Below are positions 1 through 9,258 of a DNA stretch of 64,000 nucleotides, in pieces (the first letter of the stretch is position 1; every line of letters starts with the position of its first letter). The position numbers were made by a program, and so were the translations under genes. The notes below the pieces were generated by a model. That model saw only the letters and a program-made list of their open reading frames with translations, made no database searches and was not told the DNA's origin. Source of the stretch: Spirosoma validum (GTDB taxonomy: Bacteria > Bacteroidota > Bacteroidia > Cytophagales > Spirosomataceae); contig NZ_JACXAA010000011.1 in assembly GCF_014699035.1 (NCBI RefSeq), positions 1 through 64,000 on the forward strand. The letters run 5' to 3'.

Positions 1-26
1 TCCAGAAAAGCAAAAAATCACCCCGC

Positions 27-47
27 CCGAGGCAGCCCAGCCCTCGG
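27..47 (-). terminator. possible terminator of the metal-efflux operon
   Basis: On the minus strand, about 50 bases after the stop of the RND pump gene, CCGAGG and CCTCGG pair around a 9-nt loop. They are followed within 15 bases by a short T run (TTTTTT). The stem is only 6 bp, so this is a weak call; the T run lies at about 13-18. Confidence 0.35.
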
Positions 48-98
48 CTTTCCAACCCAAACACCACGGCTGCCACGGCTGACACGATTCACTGCTTT

Positions 99-3000
99 CT
101 ACATTTCTGTTCCTTCTTCAATCGGCTCGGGTATGTGGTGGCCCGTAGAATCCAGCGGAGTTGGACGCGGACGACGCCGATTGACGAGGTAAAATAACGG
201 TGGAATGATCAATGGCGTGAAAAGTAGGGTTGTTGTCAGTCCACCGATGATAACCGTAGCCAGCGGCCGTTGAACGTCGGAGCCGATCCCACTCGAAATG
301 GCAGCCGGTACAAGACCGACAATGGCAACCACCATAATCGCCATAATGGCCCGAAACTGTTCCTGCGCTGTTTCAATCGTAATTTCCATCAACGATTTTG
401 GATTGTTGAGCAGATTACGATTCAGCGCCGAAACCAGCAGTACGCCCGCCATCACAGAGATTCCAAAAATCGACACAAAACCTACTCCGGCCGATACGTT
501 GAAATTGTACCCTCGCAACAACAAAGCGCCAATCCCGCCCGCCAGCGCAAACAGCAGGCAGGTAAGTGTTAGCAACGTATCGCGAACGTTTCCGTAAAGT
601 AGAAACAGGAATAAGAACACAACGACAATTGTCAGCGGGATCGAAATGGCTAACTGGCCACCGGCCCGTTCGAGGTTTTCATATTGACCACCGTAGATGA
701 CGCTATAGCCCTCGGGAATTTTGACGTGTTCACGCACTTTCTGACTGATCTCTTTCACAAAACCGCCCTGATCCCGGCCCCGAATATTCGTTCTGACCGT
801 CACCATACGTTTCCCATTGATCCGATAAATATTCGTCTGCCCCTGAACGTACCGGATGTCAGCCAATTCGTTCATTGGAATCAAAGCACCCGTTGCTGAA
901 GGAACCTGGAGAAGCCGAATCGCATCGATACTTCCCCGACTTTCGGGCGTGAAACGGATCACAATGTCGTATCGTTTGGCTTCGTCGTAAATCGAACCGA
1001 TGGCTTTGCCACCAATGGCCGCTTCGATCATGTTCTCGATCTCAGAAACGTTGATTCCGTAGCGAGCCGCAGCCGGCCGGTTAATATTAATCGCCAGTTG
1101 GTCCTGGGGCCCTTCCTGTTCAATATTGACCGACACAGCCCCGTTCATGCCCCGTACCAGGGTAGCAATACTATCCGCTTTGGCGCGCATCAGTGTTAAA
1201 TCACTGCCTACCACAGAAATGGCTAAGTCAGCCGCGCTGCCCGTCACGATTTCCATCACCTGATCGATAATCGGCTGGCCAGACGAGAAGAACGCACCCG
1301 GAAAAGCTTCCTGCAACCTGTTTTGCATCGAGCGCACAATTTCTTTCTTAGAGATTGTATCCGACCAGGTGCTGTAATCCTTCAGGCCGACGAGAATTTC
1401 GGTACGGTCCGTTGGAAAGGGGTCGGTTCCATCGTCGTTACGTCCCGCCTGTGTGATCACAAAACTGACCGGCTTGTATTCACTGATAATATCGCGGATT
1501 TTAGGCGAGATCTTCGCGTTCTCCTGAATCGTAATCCCCGATGGCATGAACGCCCGCATAAAAATCGAGCCTTCGTCAAGTTCAGGTAAAAATTCGGTAC
1601 CCAGTTTCAGGCCAAAACCGATCATAACCAGTACAATCGCCATACCCACGCCAACGACCAGACGCGGAACCCGGAATAGCGTAGAGCGTAGTAACCATTG
1701 ATAGCCCCGTTCCAGCGGTGATAGCAGGAAGTTTTTATGCTCTTTGAGCGGTTTACCATCGGGAGCTAGCGCTTTGCGGAAAGCAAATGAAATCAATACG
1801 GGAATAATAGTCAGTGCGCAGATTAACGAACCAATTACGGCAAATGACAGCGTCAGCGCCATCGGACTAAAGAGCTTGCCTTCAACACGCTGCATCAACA
1901 AAATCGGCATATACGCCAGAATGATAATCGTGACGGAGAAGAAAATTTCCCGCGCCACTTCCCCCGCCGATCGTGCCGTTACGTTCACAATGCCCTGGTT
2001 TCGATCCGCGGGTCCCGACGACCGGTATCGTCGAAGGAGATGCTCTGCCATAACGCTGGCTCCATCAACAATAATCCCGAAGTCAATGGCCCCGAGCGAT
2101 AGTAGGTTAGCCGGAATACCAACCAGTTTCATCAGAATGAACGCGAACAATAACGAGAATGGAATCGTGACCGTAACGACCAAAGCCGCCCGCAGGCTTC
2201 CCAGAAACAAAACGAGCAGAATGGCTACGATCGAAATCCCCTCGATGAGCGTATGCGCAACCGTTTCGAGGGAGTGATTGATCAGAAAACCCCGATCATA
2301 CAATACGCGTAAATGGACACCTTTCGGTAGTTCACGCGCTTCGAGATCCGCAATTTTAGCTTTCAGCAGTTCCAGCACTTCGCTGGGATTTTCTCCCCGA
2401 CGCAACAGTACGATTCCTTCGGTAGCGCCAATTACATCCAGGTTTTCGTCAGGAATTCGATAGCCCAGGATACCCGACGGCGATGGCGGATTGATCTCGA
2501 CACTGGCAACGTCACGTAGTAAAACGGGTACACCTTCATTCGCTTTCAACACGATGTGCTCTACGTCATCCGGTGTTTTCAACGCACCCAACCCTCGAAC
2601 CGCAAAGCCTTGTCCACCACGCGCAATGACGTTTCCGCCCGTATTCTGATTGTTTTTCTGAACGGCTTCTATAACATCCTGCAAGGTCAGGTTATACTTG
2701 CGAAGCTTTGCCGGATCGGGGATAACCTGAAACTGTTTGATGGGACCACCGAATGTCGTTACGTCAGCCAGCCCCGGCACCTGGAGCAGTTGCGGAATGA
2801 TGGTCCAGTCCTGCAGGTCCCGCAATTCCATAGGCGTCATGCTCGGTGGTGCTTCGATCACGTACCGATAAATTTCGCCAACGGCGGTGGTCAACGGTGC
2901 TAACTCCGGTTCAACACCATCGGGAAGTTGTGCGCTTGACAGTCGCTCGATAATCTGCTGACGGGCAAAATAATCCGTTACCGTTTCGTCGAAATTCAAC

Positions 3001-3281
3001 TGAACTACCGACAGTCCGAAAATCGTTCGGGAACGGCGATCCGTTACGTGTGGTACGTTATTGAGGACGCGCTCGATCGGGATGGTCACCTGCTGCTCAA
3101 CTTCTTCAGCTGCCCGACCATCGTATTTCGAGATGACGATCACGTTGGTATCGGCAATGTCGGGATAGGCTTCAATCTTTAATAGTTTGAAGCACCACAA
3201 TCCCAAACCCATTATGGCTATGGCCAGTCCGACAACAATCCAGCGGTTTTTGAGCGAAAACGTTATTAATTTCTGAATCAT
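99..3281 (-). CDS. CzcA/CusA-family heavy-metal RND efflux pump
   Basis: Inner-membrane proton-driven pump of a tripartite metal exporter, 1060 residues from the chosen start, which is normal for the family. The start at 3281 gives MIQKLITFSLKNRW, the usual beginning of these pumps; an upstream ATG at 3338 would add 19 atypical residues. The transmembrane-helix-4 signature of the heavy-metal (HME) RND group is present, with Asp400, Asp406 and Glu413 in a DFGIIVDGASVMAEHL context. Hydrophobic helices flank two large periplasmic loops. It is the last gene of a three-gene minus-strand operon, after the outer-membrane factor and the adaptor. The metal (Zn/Co/Cd or Cu/Ag) cannot be decided by eye; the DFGxxVDG form fits the HME class generally. 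Confidence 0.93.
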   Translation of the reverse strand: MIQKLITFSLKNRWIVVGLAIAIMGLGLWCFKLLKIEAYPDIADTNVIVISKYDGRAAEEVEQQVTIPIERVLNNVPHVTDRRSRTIFGLSVVQLNFDETVTDYFARQQIIERLSSAQLPDGVEPELAPLTTAVGEIYRYVIEAPPSMTPMELRDLQDWTIIPQLLQVPGLADVTTFGGPIKQFQVIPDPAKLRKYNLTLQDVIEAVQKNNQNTGGNVIARGGQGFAVRGLGALKTPDDVEHIVLKANEGVPVLLRDVASVEINPPSPSGILGYRIPDENLDVIGATEGIVLLRRGENPSEVLELLKAKIADLEARELPKGVHLRVLYDRGFLINHSLETVAHTLIEGISIVAILLVLFLGSLRAALVVTVTIPFSLLFAFILMKLVGIPANLLSLGAIDFGIIVDGASVMAEHLLRRYRSSGPADRNQGIVNVTARSAGEVAREIFFSVTIIILAYMPILLMQRVEGKLFSPMALTLSFAVIGSLICALTIIPVLISFAFRKALAPDGKPLKEHKNFLLSPLERGYQWLLRSTLFRVPRLVVGVGMAIVLVMIGFGLKLGTEFLPELDEGSIFMRAFMPSGITIQENAKISPKIRDIISEYKPVSFVITQAGRNDDGTDPFPTDRTEILVGLKDYSTWSDTISKKEIVRSMQNRLQEAFPGAFFSSGQPIIDQVMEIVTGSAADLAISVVGSDLTLMRAKADSIATLVRGMNGAVSVNIEQEGPQDQLAININRPAAARYGINVSEIENMIEAAIGGKAIGSIYDEAKRYDIVIRFTPESRGSIDAIRLLQVPSATGALIPMNELADIRYVQGQTNIYRINGKRMVTVRTNIRGRDQGGFVKEISQKVREHVKIPEGYSVIYGGQYENLERAGGQLAISIPLTIVVVFLFLFLLYGNVRDTLLTLTCLLFALAGGIGALLLRGYNFNVSAGVGFVSIFGISVMAGVLLVSALNRNLLNNPKSLMEITIETAQEQFRAIMAIMVVAIVGLVPAAISSGIGSDVQRPLATVIIGGLTTTLLFTPLIIPPLFYLVNRRRPRPTPLDSTGHHIPEPIEEGTEM

Positions 3282-3395
3282 AATGTAAAAGGAGAAAGGG
3301 GAAGAAAGGGAGGAGAGGGCTGAACGGAAAACCACCACCCATCGGTTTGGTCCTTCCTCCTTCTCCTCCCTTTCTTCCCCTTCCTCCTCTCTTTA

Positions 3396-4352
3396 TCAAT
3401 ACCCAAAACTCAACCCCTTCAATTGCAACACATTGGCGGCAACAACCTGATCATTTTCGCGCAACCCACTCTGCACGACGACACGATCGGCCCGTTGCTG
3501 ACCCAACTGCACTGCCCGTCGTTCAATAAGCTCTGGCCCTGTTTTGATGAAGACATAATCGCGTCCCTGAACCGTCACCACAGCGTCGCGCAAAACGGTC
3601 ATAAATTGGCCTTCGGTAACGCCAAACTCTACTGTTGCAAACATGCCTGCTTTTAGTCGCCCATCGGGATTAGCCACGGAAATGCGTAGCTTGATCTGGC
3701 GAGTGGTGTTATCGACATAATCATTGACATTATCGATACGTCCCGCAAACCGTTCGTTTGGAAAAGCCGTAAAATTGAGGGTACAGACCAATCCTTTTCG
3801 AATACTGCCAAACTGATTTTCGGGAATTTCACAGACGACCAGGATTGTATTCGGAGCGGCTCGACGTAACGCAACGGGATCAAAGCCCGCGAGTTTAAGG
3901 GTGGCTTCGTCCGAAATAATGGCCGCTTCTTCGTTTGCCAGCTGCGTCTGCGCTTCGATAACTTCTTTGCCTGAGGCTGCCCCATGCGCCTGCAAGTCTT
4001 TTACCCGTTCCAGATTACCGCGTTCTGTCTGGATGTTGATGCGGTGCTGCAGAATGGCCGTGTAGTTATCGGATAAACTGGGATCATCGAAGAGGACAAG
4101 CCGTTCGGATGGGTTCTCACCCGATCGTAAAACCATGGCTGCTACGTGTCCAGGTGCCGAAAAATCGGTTTGAATAGCCGCCGAATGCACAGGCTGTGTC
4201 GTGAAAGCCCGCATCATAACTGAATCGGAGAACGTAATGCGGCTACCGTCTGCACTGATTACTGGCCTGGGAATCGACGTAACGACGGGCTTAGGCTTTT
4301 CTTTACAGCCAACCAGCAGCAACGTCAGCAGTAAAATGGATGGGAATTTCAT
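3396..4352 (-). CDS. RND efflux periplasmic adaptor (CzcB/CusB-like) lipoprotein
   Basis: Membrane-fusion protein that bridges the pump and the outer-membrane channel. The 318 residues begin with a lipoprotein signal whose lipobox ends at Cys16 (LLVGC). A helical hairpin (roughly residues 100-150, with heptad-like Glu/Ala/Gln content) sits between lipoyl/barrel-sandwich halves. The C-terminal part contains the RLKAGMFATVEFG-type beta-barrel segment typical of HlyD/CusB adaptors. It is somewhat short for the family (often 350-400), and I see no His/Met-rich metal-binding extension. The preceding gene ends 2 bp upstream, so the two are very likely co-transcribed and translationally coupled. Confidence 0.9.
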   Translation of the reverse strand: MKFPSILLLTLLLVGCKEKPKPVVTSIPRPVISADGSRITFSDSVMMRAFTTQPVHSAAIQTDFSAPGHVAAMVLRSGENPSERLVLFDDPSLSDNYTAILQHRINIQTERGNLERVKDLQAHGAASGKEVIEAQTQLANEEAAIISDEATLKLAGFDPVALRRAAPNTILVVCEIPENQFGSIRKGLVCTLNFTAFPNERFAGRIDNVNDYVDNTTRQIKLRISVANPDGRLKAGMFATVEFGVTEGQFMTVLRDAVVTVQGRDYVFIKTGPELIERRAVQLGQQRADRVVVQSGLRENDQVVAANVLQLKGLSFGY

Positions 4353-4354
4353 AC

Positions 4355-5638
4355 TTAATAGGAATTGATCTGCCCGGTTACGTACAAAAGCCGAACGTAG
4401 TTTTGACGGTAGGTATAAAGGGTCTGATAATAAGCCGTTTGTGTATCGAACCAGGCGCTCTGCGCTTGCAGCAGATCGATCAGCGTAGTGGCCCCGCGCA
4501 GGTAAGCATATCGTACTGAAGCAAGCACCTGATCGGCATCACGCCGGATACCCGTATAACGATCCACATTCTGACGGCTCGTCATGAACGATTGATAAGC
4601 CGTTTCGACCTCTGACTGAATTCGAGCCTGCACGAGCGCAGCCGCCTGACCCGCCTGCTCCTGCAAGACCCTCGACTTCTGAATTTCACCCTGGTTTCGG
4701 CTATAGACTGGTAGTTCGAGTGTCAGAAACACGCCCGCATAGGGCACAGCGTTCTGCGGATTCCAGATGAAACCGGCTTCGTTACGTGGTTTGGCCAGTA
4801 CTTGCTGCAAAGCCACATTACGCCGGGCCGTTTCAAGATTAGCTTCGGCTACCTGTACATCGGTACGGATCGTTGATGCCAGTCGAAGCAAACTGTCTTC
4901 GCTGGCATTCACGGTCGGATATAAACGGAGGGGCGTTGTAAACGGTGGATTAACGATCGAGTCGTTCAGGGCTACGCTGATGCTATCCGCCACACCCAAT
5001 ACTAATCGTAACTCATTCAGCCGATTACGTACGTCCTGCTGGGCCGTACGGGTCTGAATATCATACTGATCCGAGATCAACTGCGTTCGGGTGAGGTCTG
5101 TGGTGGTGATAACCAGGTTTTTAAGCCGTACTTTACTCAATTGCACCAACGTATCAACGTTTGCTTTGGCACGTTGCAGCACCGCCAGTTGAACACGGGC
5201 ATACCAGGCGTCGAGATAGCGATTGGCCGCGTCGAAAAGCAAGCCCCGTTCGGTTTCGGCTACGCTTCGGATGGCCAGGTTGGTATTGGCTTCAGCAAAG
5301 CGGCTCCGATACAATCGTTTATTGTGAATGTCAAATTCCTTGGTAGCCTGTAACCAGAATTGCCGCCGTTGTCGATTCATCAAACCCACTCCTTCAGCAC
5401 CGGGCGTGGGAGTCAATTGCAGAAGCGTCTGATTGTTCAGGACGGGGTTTGGCCGGAGATTCGCAGTCGTTTGATCAGCCTGTGCAGCATTGATGTTATA
5501 CCGTTCCACGCGTAGAGCCGGACTGTTATCGCGAACTTTCTGAAGAGTCTGTCGTAAGGTGAATACAGTCTGGGCAGAAGCACTCAGACCGGATAAGCAG
5601 AGAAACAAAAGGAGATACAGGGATAGTCGCAAAATCAT
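4355..5638 (-). CDS. TolC-family outer-membrane efflux protein (CzcC-like)
   Basis: Outer-membrane channel of the same exporter, 427 residues. A cleavable signal peptide (LSLYLLLFLCLSGLSASAQ) is followed by two related halves, each with long helices rich in Ala, Gln, Arg and Leu plus short strands, the usual OEP/TolC duplication. The N-terminal TLRQTLQKVRDNSPAL segment and the C-terminal LLQAQSAWFDTQTAYYQTL helix are typical of this family. It is the first gene of the minus-strand operon. The 590-bp upstream region must hold the promoter, but I could not find a convincing -33/-7 pair. A metal-sensing regulator is not adjacent. Confidence 0.9.
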   Translation of the reverse strand: MILRLSLYLLLFLCLSGLSASAQTVFTLRQTLQKVRDNSPALRVERYNINAAQADQTTANLRPNPVLNNQTLLQLTPTPGAEGVGLMNRQRRQFWLQATKEFDIHNKRLYRSRFAEANTNLAIRSVAETERGLLFDAANRYLDAWYARVQLAVLQRAKANVDTLVQLSKVRLKNLVITTTDLTRTQLISDQYDIQTRTAQQDVRNRLNELRLVLGVADSISVALNDSIVNPPFTTPLRLYPTVNASEDSLLRLASTIRTDVQVAEANLETARRNVALQQVLAKPRNEAGFIWNPQNAVPYAGVFLTLELPVYSRNQGEIQKSRVLQEQAGQAAALVQARIQSEVETAYQSFMTSRQNVDRYTGIRRDADQVLASVRYAYLRGATTLIDLLQAQSAWFDTQTAYYQTLYTYRQNYVRLLYVTGQINSY

Positions 5639-6231
5639 TCGATCAACAGGGCCTGGCTAAACAACATTCTAGGCATACCAAAAGCACAAAATTGCTATTA
5701 AACACTCATAAAATCACAATTAAAAATTAGTTAAAAATACTTATACAATCTTCATAACAACAGGCTTTCCAGGGAATTTACGTAGCGCAAAAAGTCTCAT
5801 TTCCATTTCGATAAGACATGGTATTTCTAGAAAACTCAAAAGATGAAGTAGCGTAAATCTTACTATTTCCCTTCACGATACGTACCTGGCTCGGTCAGTG
5901 TGAATTTGCAGTAGCTTGTGGATGACTCTGTACCGTTACGGCGACTCAACCATAAAAGCGAAAACTCTAGTTAAGTCAGAGTTTTCTTGGCAATTCGCTA
6001 CGCCAGTACACCAGGCGCTTACGTCGTTTTCTCCAAATTCTTCCGTTCACGGCGTTTTTCGCTATCGGGACAGAACCGATGTTACGCATCCTTGATAAGC
6101 ACCTTCTTAACCATCTGAAGCTGAAAGGCCGCTCTCAACAGTCAGAATGATTTTGGACCTTGACTGATCATCATAAAAACCGGGAAGGTTTCGTTCAGTA
6201 TTTGTTAATCTATTGACGATCAGCCTGACGA
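5639..6231. other. 593-bp divergent intergenic region, no gene seen
   Basis: This region lies between the efflux operon (minus) and the thioredoxin genes (plus). I see no open frame longer than about 60 codons with coding character. The first 200 bases are AT-rich and should contain the operon promoter. A 9-bp inverted repeat (GAAAACTCT / AGAGTTTTC, 5960-5986, 9-nt loop) is the only clear structure; it could be an operator or a weak terminator. Confidence 0.5.
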
Positions 6232-6717
6232 ATGAAATTGCCTGCTAGTATTCTGCTTGCTCTACTGCTAACTAACTTACCTGCCCGGAGTCAATCGGTG
6301 GCGATGGTTAAATTCGATCAGTTGAAGCAGATGGTCGACCGGTCAAATGATACGTTGTATGTCGTAAATTTTTGGGCTACCTGGTGTGCGCCCTGCGTAA
6401 AAGAGCTACCTCTGTTTGAATCAGTACGTCGGCAGTATGCGACCCAAAAAGTGGCCGTGTTGCTGGTCAGTATGGACAATAAAAAAACGCTGTCGACGAA
6501 GGTGGTTCCATTTGTTCGTAACCGGAAAATTCAGTCAAAGGTCGTCTTGCTGGATGAGCCGGACCTGAATACCTGGGTCGATAAACTAACTCCGGAATGG
6601 TCAGGCGCGTTACCGATGACTCTGATCTTGAATAAGCAACGGAACATCCGTAAATTTATCGGACAGCCTGTAGAGAAGGGAGAACTCGAATCGATTATTA
6701 ACCAAAGTAAACGTTAG
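6232..6717 (+). CDS. exported thioredoxin-like (TlpA/redoxin) protein
   Basis: A 161-residue thiol-disulfide oxidoreductase. A signal peptide (about residues 1-20, LLALLLTNLPARS) directs it to the periplasm. The thioredoxin fold carries a WCAPC active site with Cys52 and Cys55 in NFWATWCAPC, a form typical of TlpA/ResA-like reductants of periplasmic disulfides. A cis-Pro segment is visible as ALPMTLIL. The next gene, also a thioredoxin-fold protein, starts 8 bp downstream, so the two form an operon. Its physiological partner (for example cytochrome c maturation) is not evident from the neighbours. Confidence 0.88.
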   Translation: MKLPASILLALLLTNLPARSQSVAMVKFDQLKQMVDRSNDTLYVVNFWATWCAPCVKELPLFESVRRQYATQKVAVLLVSMDNKKTLSTKVVPFVRNRKIQSKVVLLDEPDLNTWVDKLTPEWSGALPMTLILNKQRNIRKFIGQPVEKGELESIINQSKR

Positions 6718-6724
6718 ATCAACC

Positions 6725-7345
6725 ATGAAGAAGAGCGTTTTTTTACCAGTGATTGCTTTCCTGTTAGCAGTCGGCCTGATGAACTTCCGACCGCTGTCGG
6801 ATGGCTATAAAGTTGGTGATACGGTTCAGGATTTCAAACTAAAAAACATTGACGGGAAAACCGTTTCCCTGGCCGACAAAAAGGACGTAAAAGGCTACAT
6901 TATTGCCTTCACCTGCAACACCTGCCCAGTCGCGAAAGCGTACGAAAGTCGGATCGTCGCGCTGAATGAGCAGTTCGCTTCCAAAGGCTATCCGGTCGTG
7001 GCTATTCAGTCGAACGATGCCCAGCGGTCACCTGGCGATTCGTACGATGCCATGCAACAGCGGGCTAAATCAGCGAAGTATTCATTTCCGTATCTGTACG
7101 ATGATACGCAGACCGTTGCCCGGGCGTTTGGCGCGACCAATACACCGCACATGTTTGTGGTGAAGCGCGATGGCGACCAATATCGGGTAGCGTACATTGG
7201 CGCTATTGACAACAATCAGTACGAACCGTCAGCCGCTGACAAAAAATACGTTGAGACAGCGGTGAATGAATTGCTGGCCGGGAAATCCGTGACAACGCCT
7301 TCCGCCCGAGCAGTTGGTTGCGGCATTAAATGGAAAGGGGTGTAG
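6725..7345 (+). CDS. thioredoxin-family (AhpC/TSA-like) exported protein
   Basis: A 206-residue protein with an N-terminal signal or anchor segment and a peroxiredoxin-like thioredoxin fold. The active site reads FTCNTCPVAKAYE with Cys64 and Cys67, a CxxC motif characteristic of the 'thioredoxin family protein' group close to peroxiredoxins and distinct from the WCxxC of the upstream gene. GATNTPHMFVV carries the cis-Pro loop. A second conserved Cys lies near the C-terminus (AVGCGIKW). It is probably a periplasmic redox protein; peroxidase activity is uncertain. The stop codon touches the left arm of the hairpin at 7345-7407. Confidence 0.85.
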   Translation: MKKSVFLPVIAFLLAVGLMNFRPLSDGYKVGDTVQDFKLKNIDGKTVSLADKKDVKGYIIAFTCNTCPVAKAYESRIVALNEQFASKGYPVVAIQSNDAQRSPGDSYDAMQQRAKSAKYSFPYLYDDTQTVARAFGATNTPHMFVVKRDGDQYRVAYIGAIDNNQYEPSAADKKYVETAVNELLAGKSVTTPSARAVGCGIKWKGV

Positions 7346-7407
7346 GTATCACGGGCTTCAGCCCGTGTCTCCCGTTAGTCAGTAAACGGGCTGAAGCCCG
7401 TGATACC
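7345..7407. repeat. 22-bp inverted repeat (REP-like hairpin) between convergent genes
   Basis: Two perfectly complementary 22-base arms lie at 7345-7366 and 7386-7407, with a 19-nt spacer. Each arm is itself almost palindromic (ACGGGCT-TC-AGCCCGT), and the spacer contains CCCGTT / AACGGG, so alternative folds compete. It lies exactly between the stops of two convergent genes and has no T run. It may act as a bidirectional terminator or mRNA 3'-end stabiliser, and it looks like a member of a dispersed repeat family. Confidence 0.7.
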
Positions 7408-7410
7408 ATT

Positions 7411-9072
7411 CTATTCACTCGTTTTGCCAAACTTCGTTCCGAAGAAATCGCCTTTGTTCCAGACGGGGCGTTGGTCGGTTTGAGCGGTCAGGTAGCCAGT
7501 TAGAAATTGTAGTTGTACATGCTTGGCAGCTGACTTAAAATCGAACGGCTGGTTCATATCATCCTGTGGTGAGTGATAAATGGTTGCCCGCCATTCGAGG
7601 TTGAGTTTGGTACCGTCCAGATTTGGATTACCCGTTTGTGACCCGCTTTTGATGAAAAGCGCCGGAATTCCCTGCCGAACAAAGCTGAAATGATCGCTCC
7701 GCATGAAAACGGTCTGTTCAGGAATGGGGTCGGGGCTGATCTGCACACCGACAAATCCAGCCGCTTGCCTCACTTCCCGATCCAGGCTTGAGTGCTGGGC
7801 ACCATACGGCACAATGTCGAGCAACGCGTGAAAGAAAAACGGCATATCCAACGTCAGGTTGGCCACGATTTTATCTTTCGGTACGGTTGGATTGCTCGCA
7901 AAATAATCCGACCCGAGCAGGCCCATCTCCTCCCCCGTTACGCCCACAAACAGAATGGATCGGCGGGGTGCTTTCTCCAGCGACGTAAACAGCCGGGCCG
8001 TTTCGAGAATAATCGCCACACCCGATGCGTTGTCGTGGGCACCGTTGTAAATCGAATCTCCTTTTACGGGACGCCCTACGCCCAGGTGATCCATGTGCGC
8101 TACGTAGACAATGTACTCATCTTTCAGGGCCGGATCTGAGCCGGGCAGCATGGCCACGACATTATAGCCCGGTACGTTCTCCACTACGTTGGTTTGCGTT
8201 TGCATACGGACCGAAACGTTTAACGGAAAAGCCTGCGGCCGATTTTTCTGTGCATTGGTGATCACGTCTTTAAATGAAGTACCGGCGTTGGCAAAAAGCA
8301 GTCGGGCGGCCGAATCACTCAGCGAAGCCGCGCCCTGTATGGCCGGGTAGGTACGTTGCGGCTTACCCATTTTATCGACCCAACGATACGTTCCCTGCCG
8401 GGCGCGGGGGGCCGCCGTTTCGATCCGGTTCCGCAGATCGGAAGGTAAGCTAAATGCCAGGGTACCAACGGCACCGTGTGCAGCCGCATTTTCGGCTTTC
8501 GACGACGAATAATACGCCCGCTGATTCGATGGGAACGTAGCGGGTGCTCCGTTTACAAAGGCCACAATTTTGCCTTTTACATCAATACCGGTGTAATCGT
8601 CATAGTCCAGCTCAGGCGCTGAAACCCCATACCCAACAAACACAACGGGAGCCGTTACGTTACTGGTGGCGTGGTCCGGACTTGGGCTGAAAATAAACTG
8701 CTTGCCATAAACCAGCGGCTGTTCACGACCATTGACTACCAACGCTAACGAACTAGTTGCTTCATTTACCTGCCACCTCCGTAAGGGTACGTCCTGCCGA
8801 TACGTACCGTTTTCCCCGGCTGGTTTTAATCCCAGCGCTTTCAATTGTTTCGTTACGTAATCGGCGGCCATATCGAAGCCGGGCGTACCAGGTTTTCGGC
8901 CCCGCAGCGAGTCATTCGCCAGAATCCGCATGTGATTGCGAATAGCCTCCGGGCGAACGGTTCGGGTAACGCGCTGGGCATCGGCGGGAATAGCATCGGA
9001 TTGAGCCAGAGACGAGGCTACAGGAAGCGAATTAATGAGCAGAGCGAGCAAACAGTAAGTCAAGTGGCGCAT
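7411..9072 (-). CDS. M28-family zinc aminopeptidase with PA domain
   Basis: Secreted metallopeptidase, 553 residues, with a signal peptide ending near ...LPVASSLAQ. Roughly residues 110-270 form a protease-associated (PA) insert. The M28 co-catalytic zinc site is visible: His326 and Asp328 in AHMDHLG, the bridging Asp347 in HDNASG, the catalytic pair Glu381-Glu382 in GEEMGLLGS, and a late His in RSDHFSF. The family removes N-terminal residues from peptides in the periplasm or outside the cell. It is transcribed alone, convergent with the thioredoxin genes and divergent from the nucleoside hydrolase. Confidence 0.9.
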   Translation of the reverse strand: MRHLTYCLLALLINSLPVASSLAQSDAIPADAQRVTRTVRPEAIRNHMRILANDSLRGRKPGTPGFDMAADYVTKQLKALGLKPAGENGTYRQDVPLRRWQVNEATSSLALVVNGREQPLVYGKQFIFSPSPDHATSNVTAPVVFVGYGVSAPELDYDDYTGIDVKGKIVAFVNGAPATFPSNQRAYYSSSKAENAAAHGAVGTLAFSLPSDLRNRIETAAPRARQGTYRWVDKMGKPQRTYPAIQGAASLSDSAARLLFANAGTSFKDVITNAQKNRPQAFPLNVSVRMQTQTNVVENVPGYNVVAMLPGSDPALKDEYIVYVAHMDHLGVGRPVKGDSIYNGAHDNASGVAIILETARLFTSLEKAPRRSILFVGVTGEEMGLLGSDYFASNPTVPKDKIVANLTLDMPFFFHALLDIVPYGAQHSSLDREVRQAAGFVGVQISPDPIPEQTVFMRSDHFSFVRQGIPALFIKSGSQTGNPNLDGTKLNLEWRATIYHSPQDDMNQPFDFKSAAKHVQLQFLTGYLTAQTDQRPVWNKGDFFGTKFGKTSE

Positions 9073-9258
9073 TTGATCAGGTAGAATGACGAAGAAATAG
9101 TAGCTAAGATAATCTATGGTTTCGGCAGGTCCAATGCAAAAACGGACTTAGTAGCCAATCTTTGTCGCAATACGTATCGAACAGATGGTATATTAGCCGC
9201 CCTAACGAGCTACAAGCCTTGGTGAACGGCCATAGCACTTTGTTTTAACGAACAGATT

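Noticed and set aside
270..2903. Several plus-strand frames of 60-177 codons inside the RND pump gene
   Set aside because: All are antisense to a gene with complete family motifs; they have no signals of their own.
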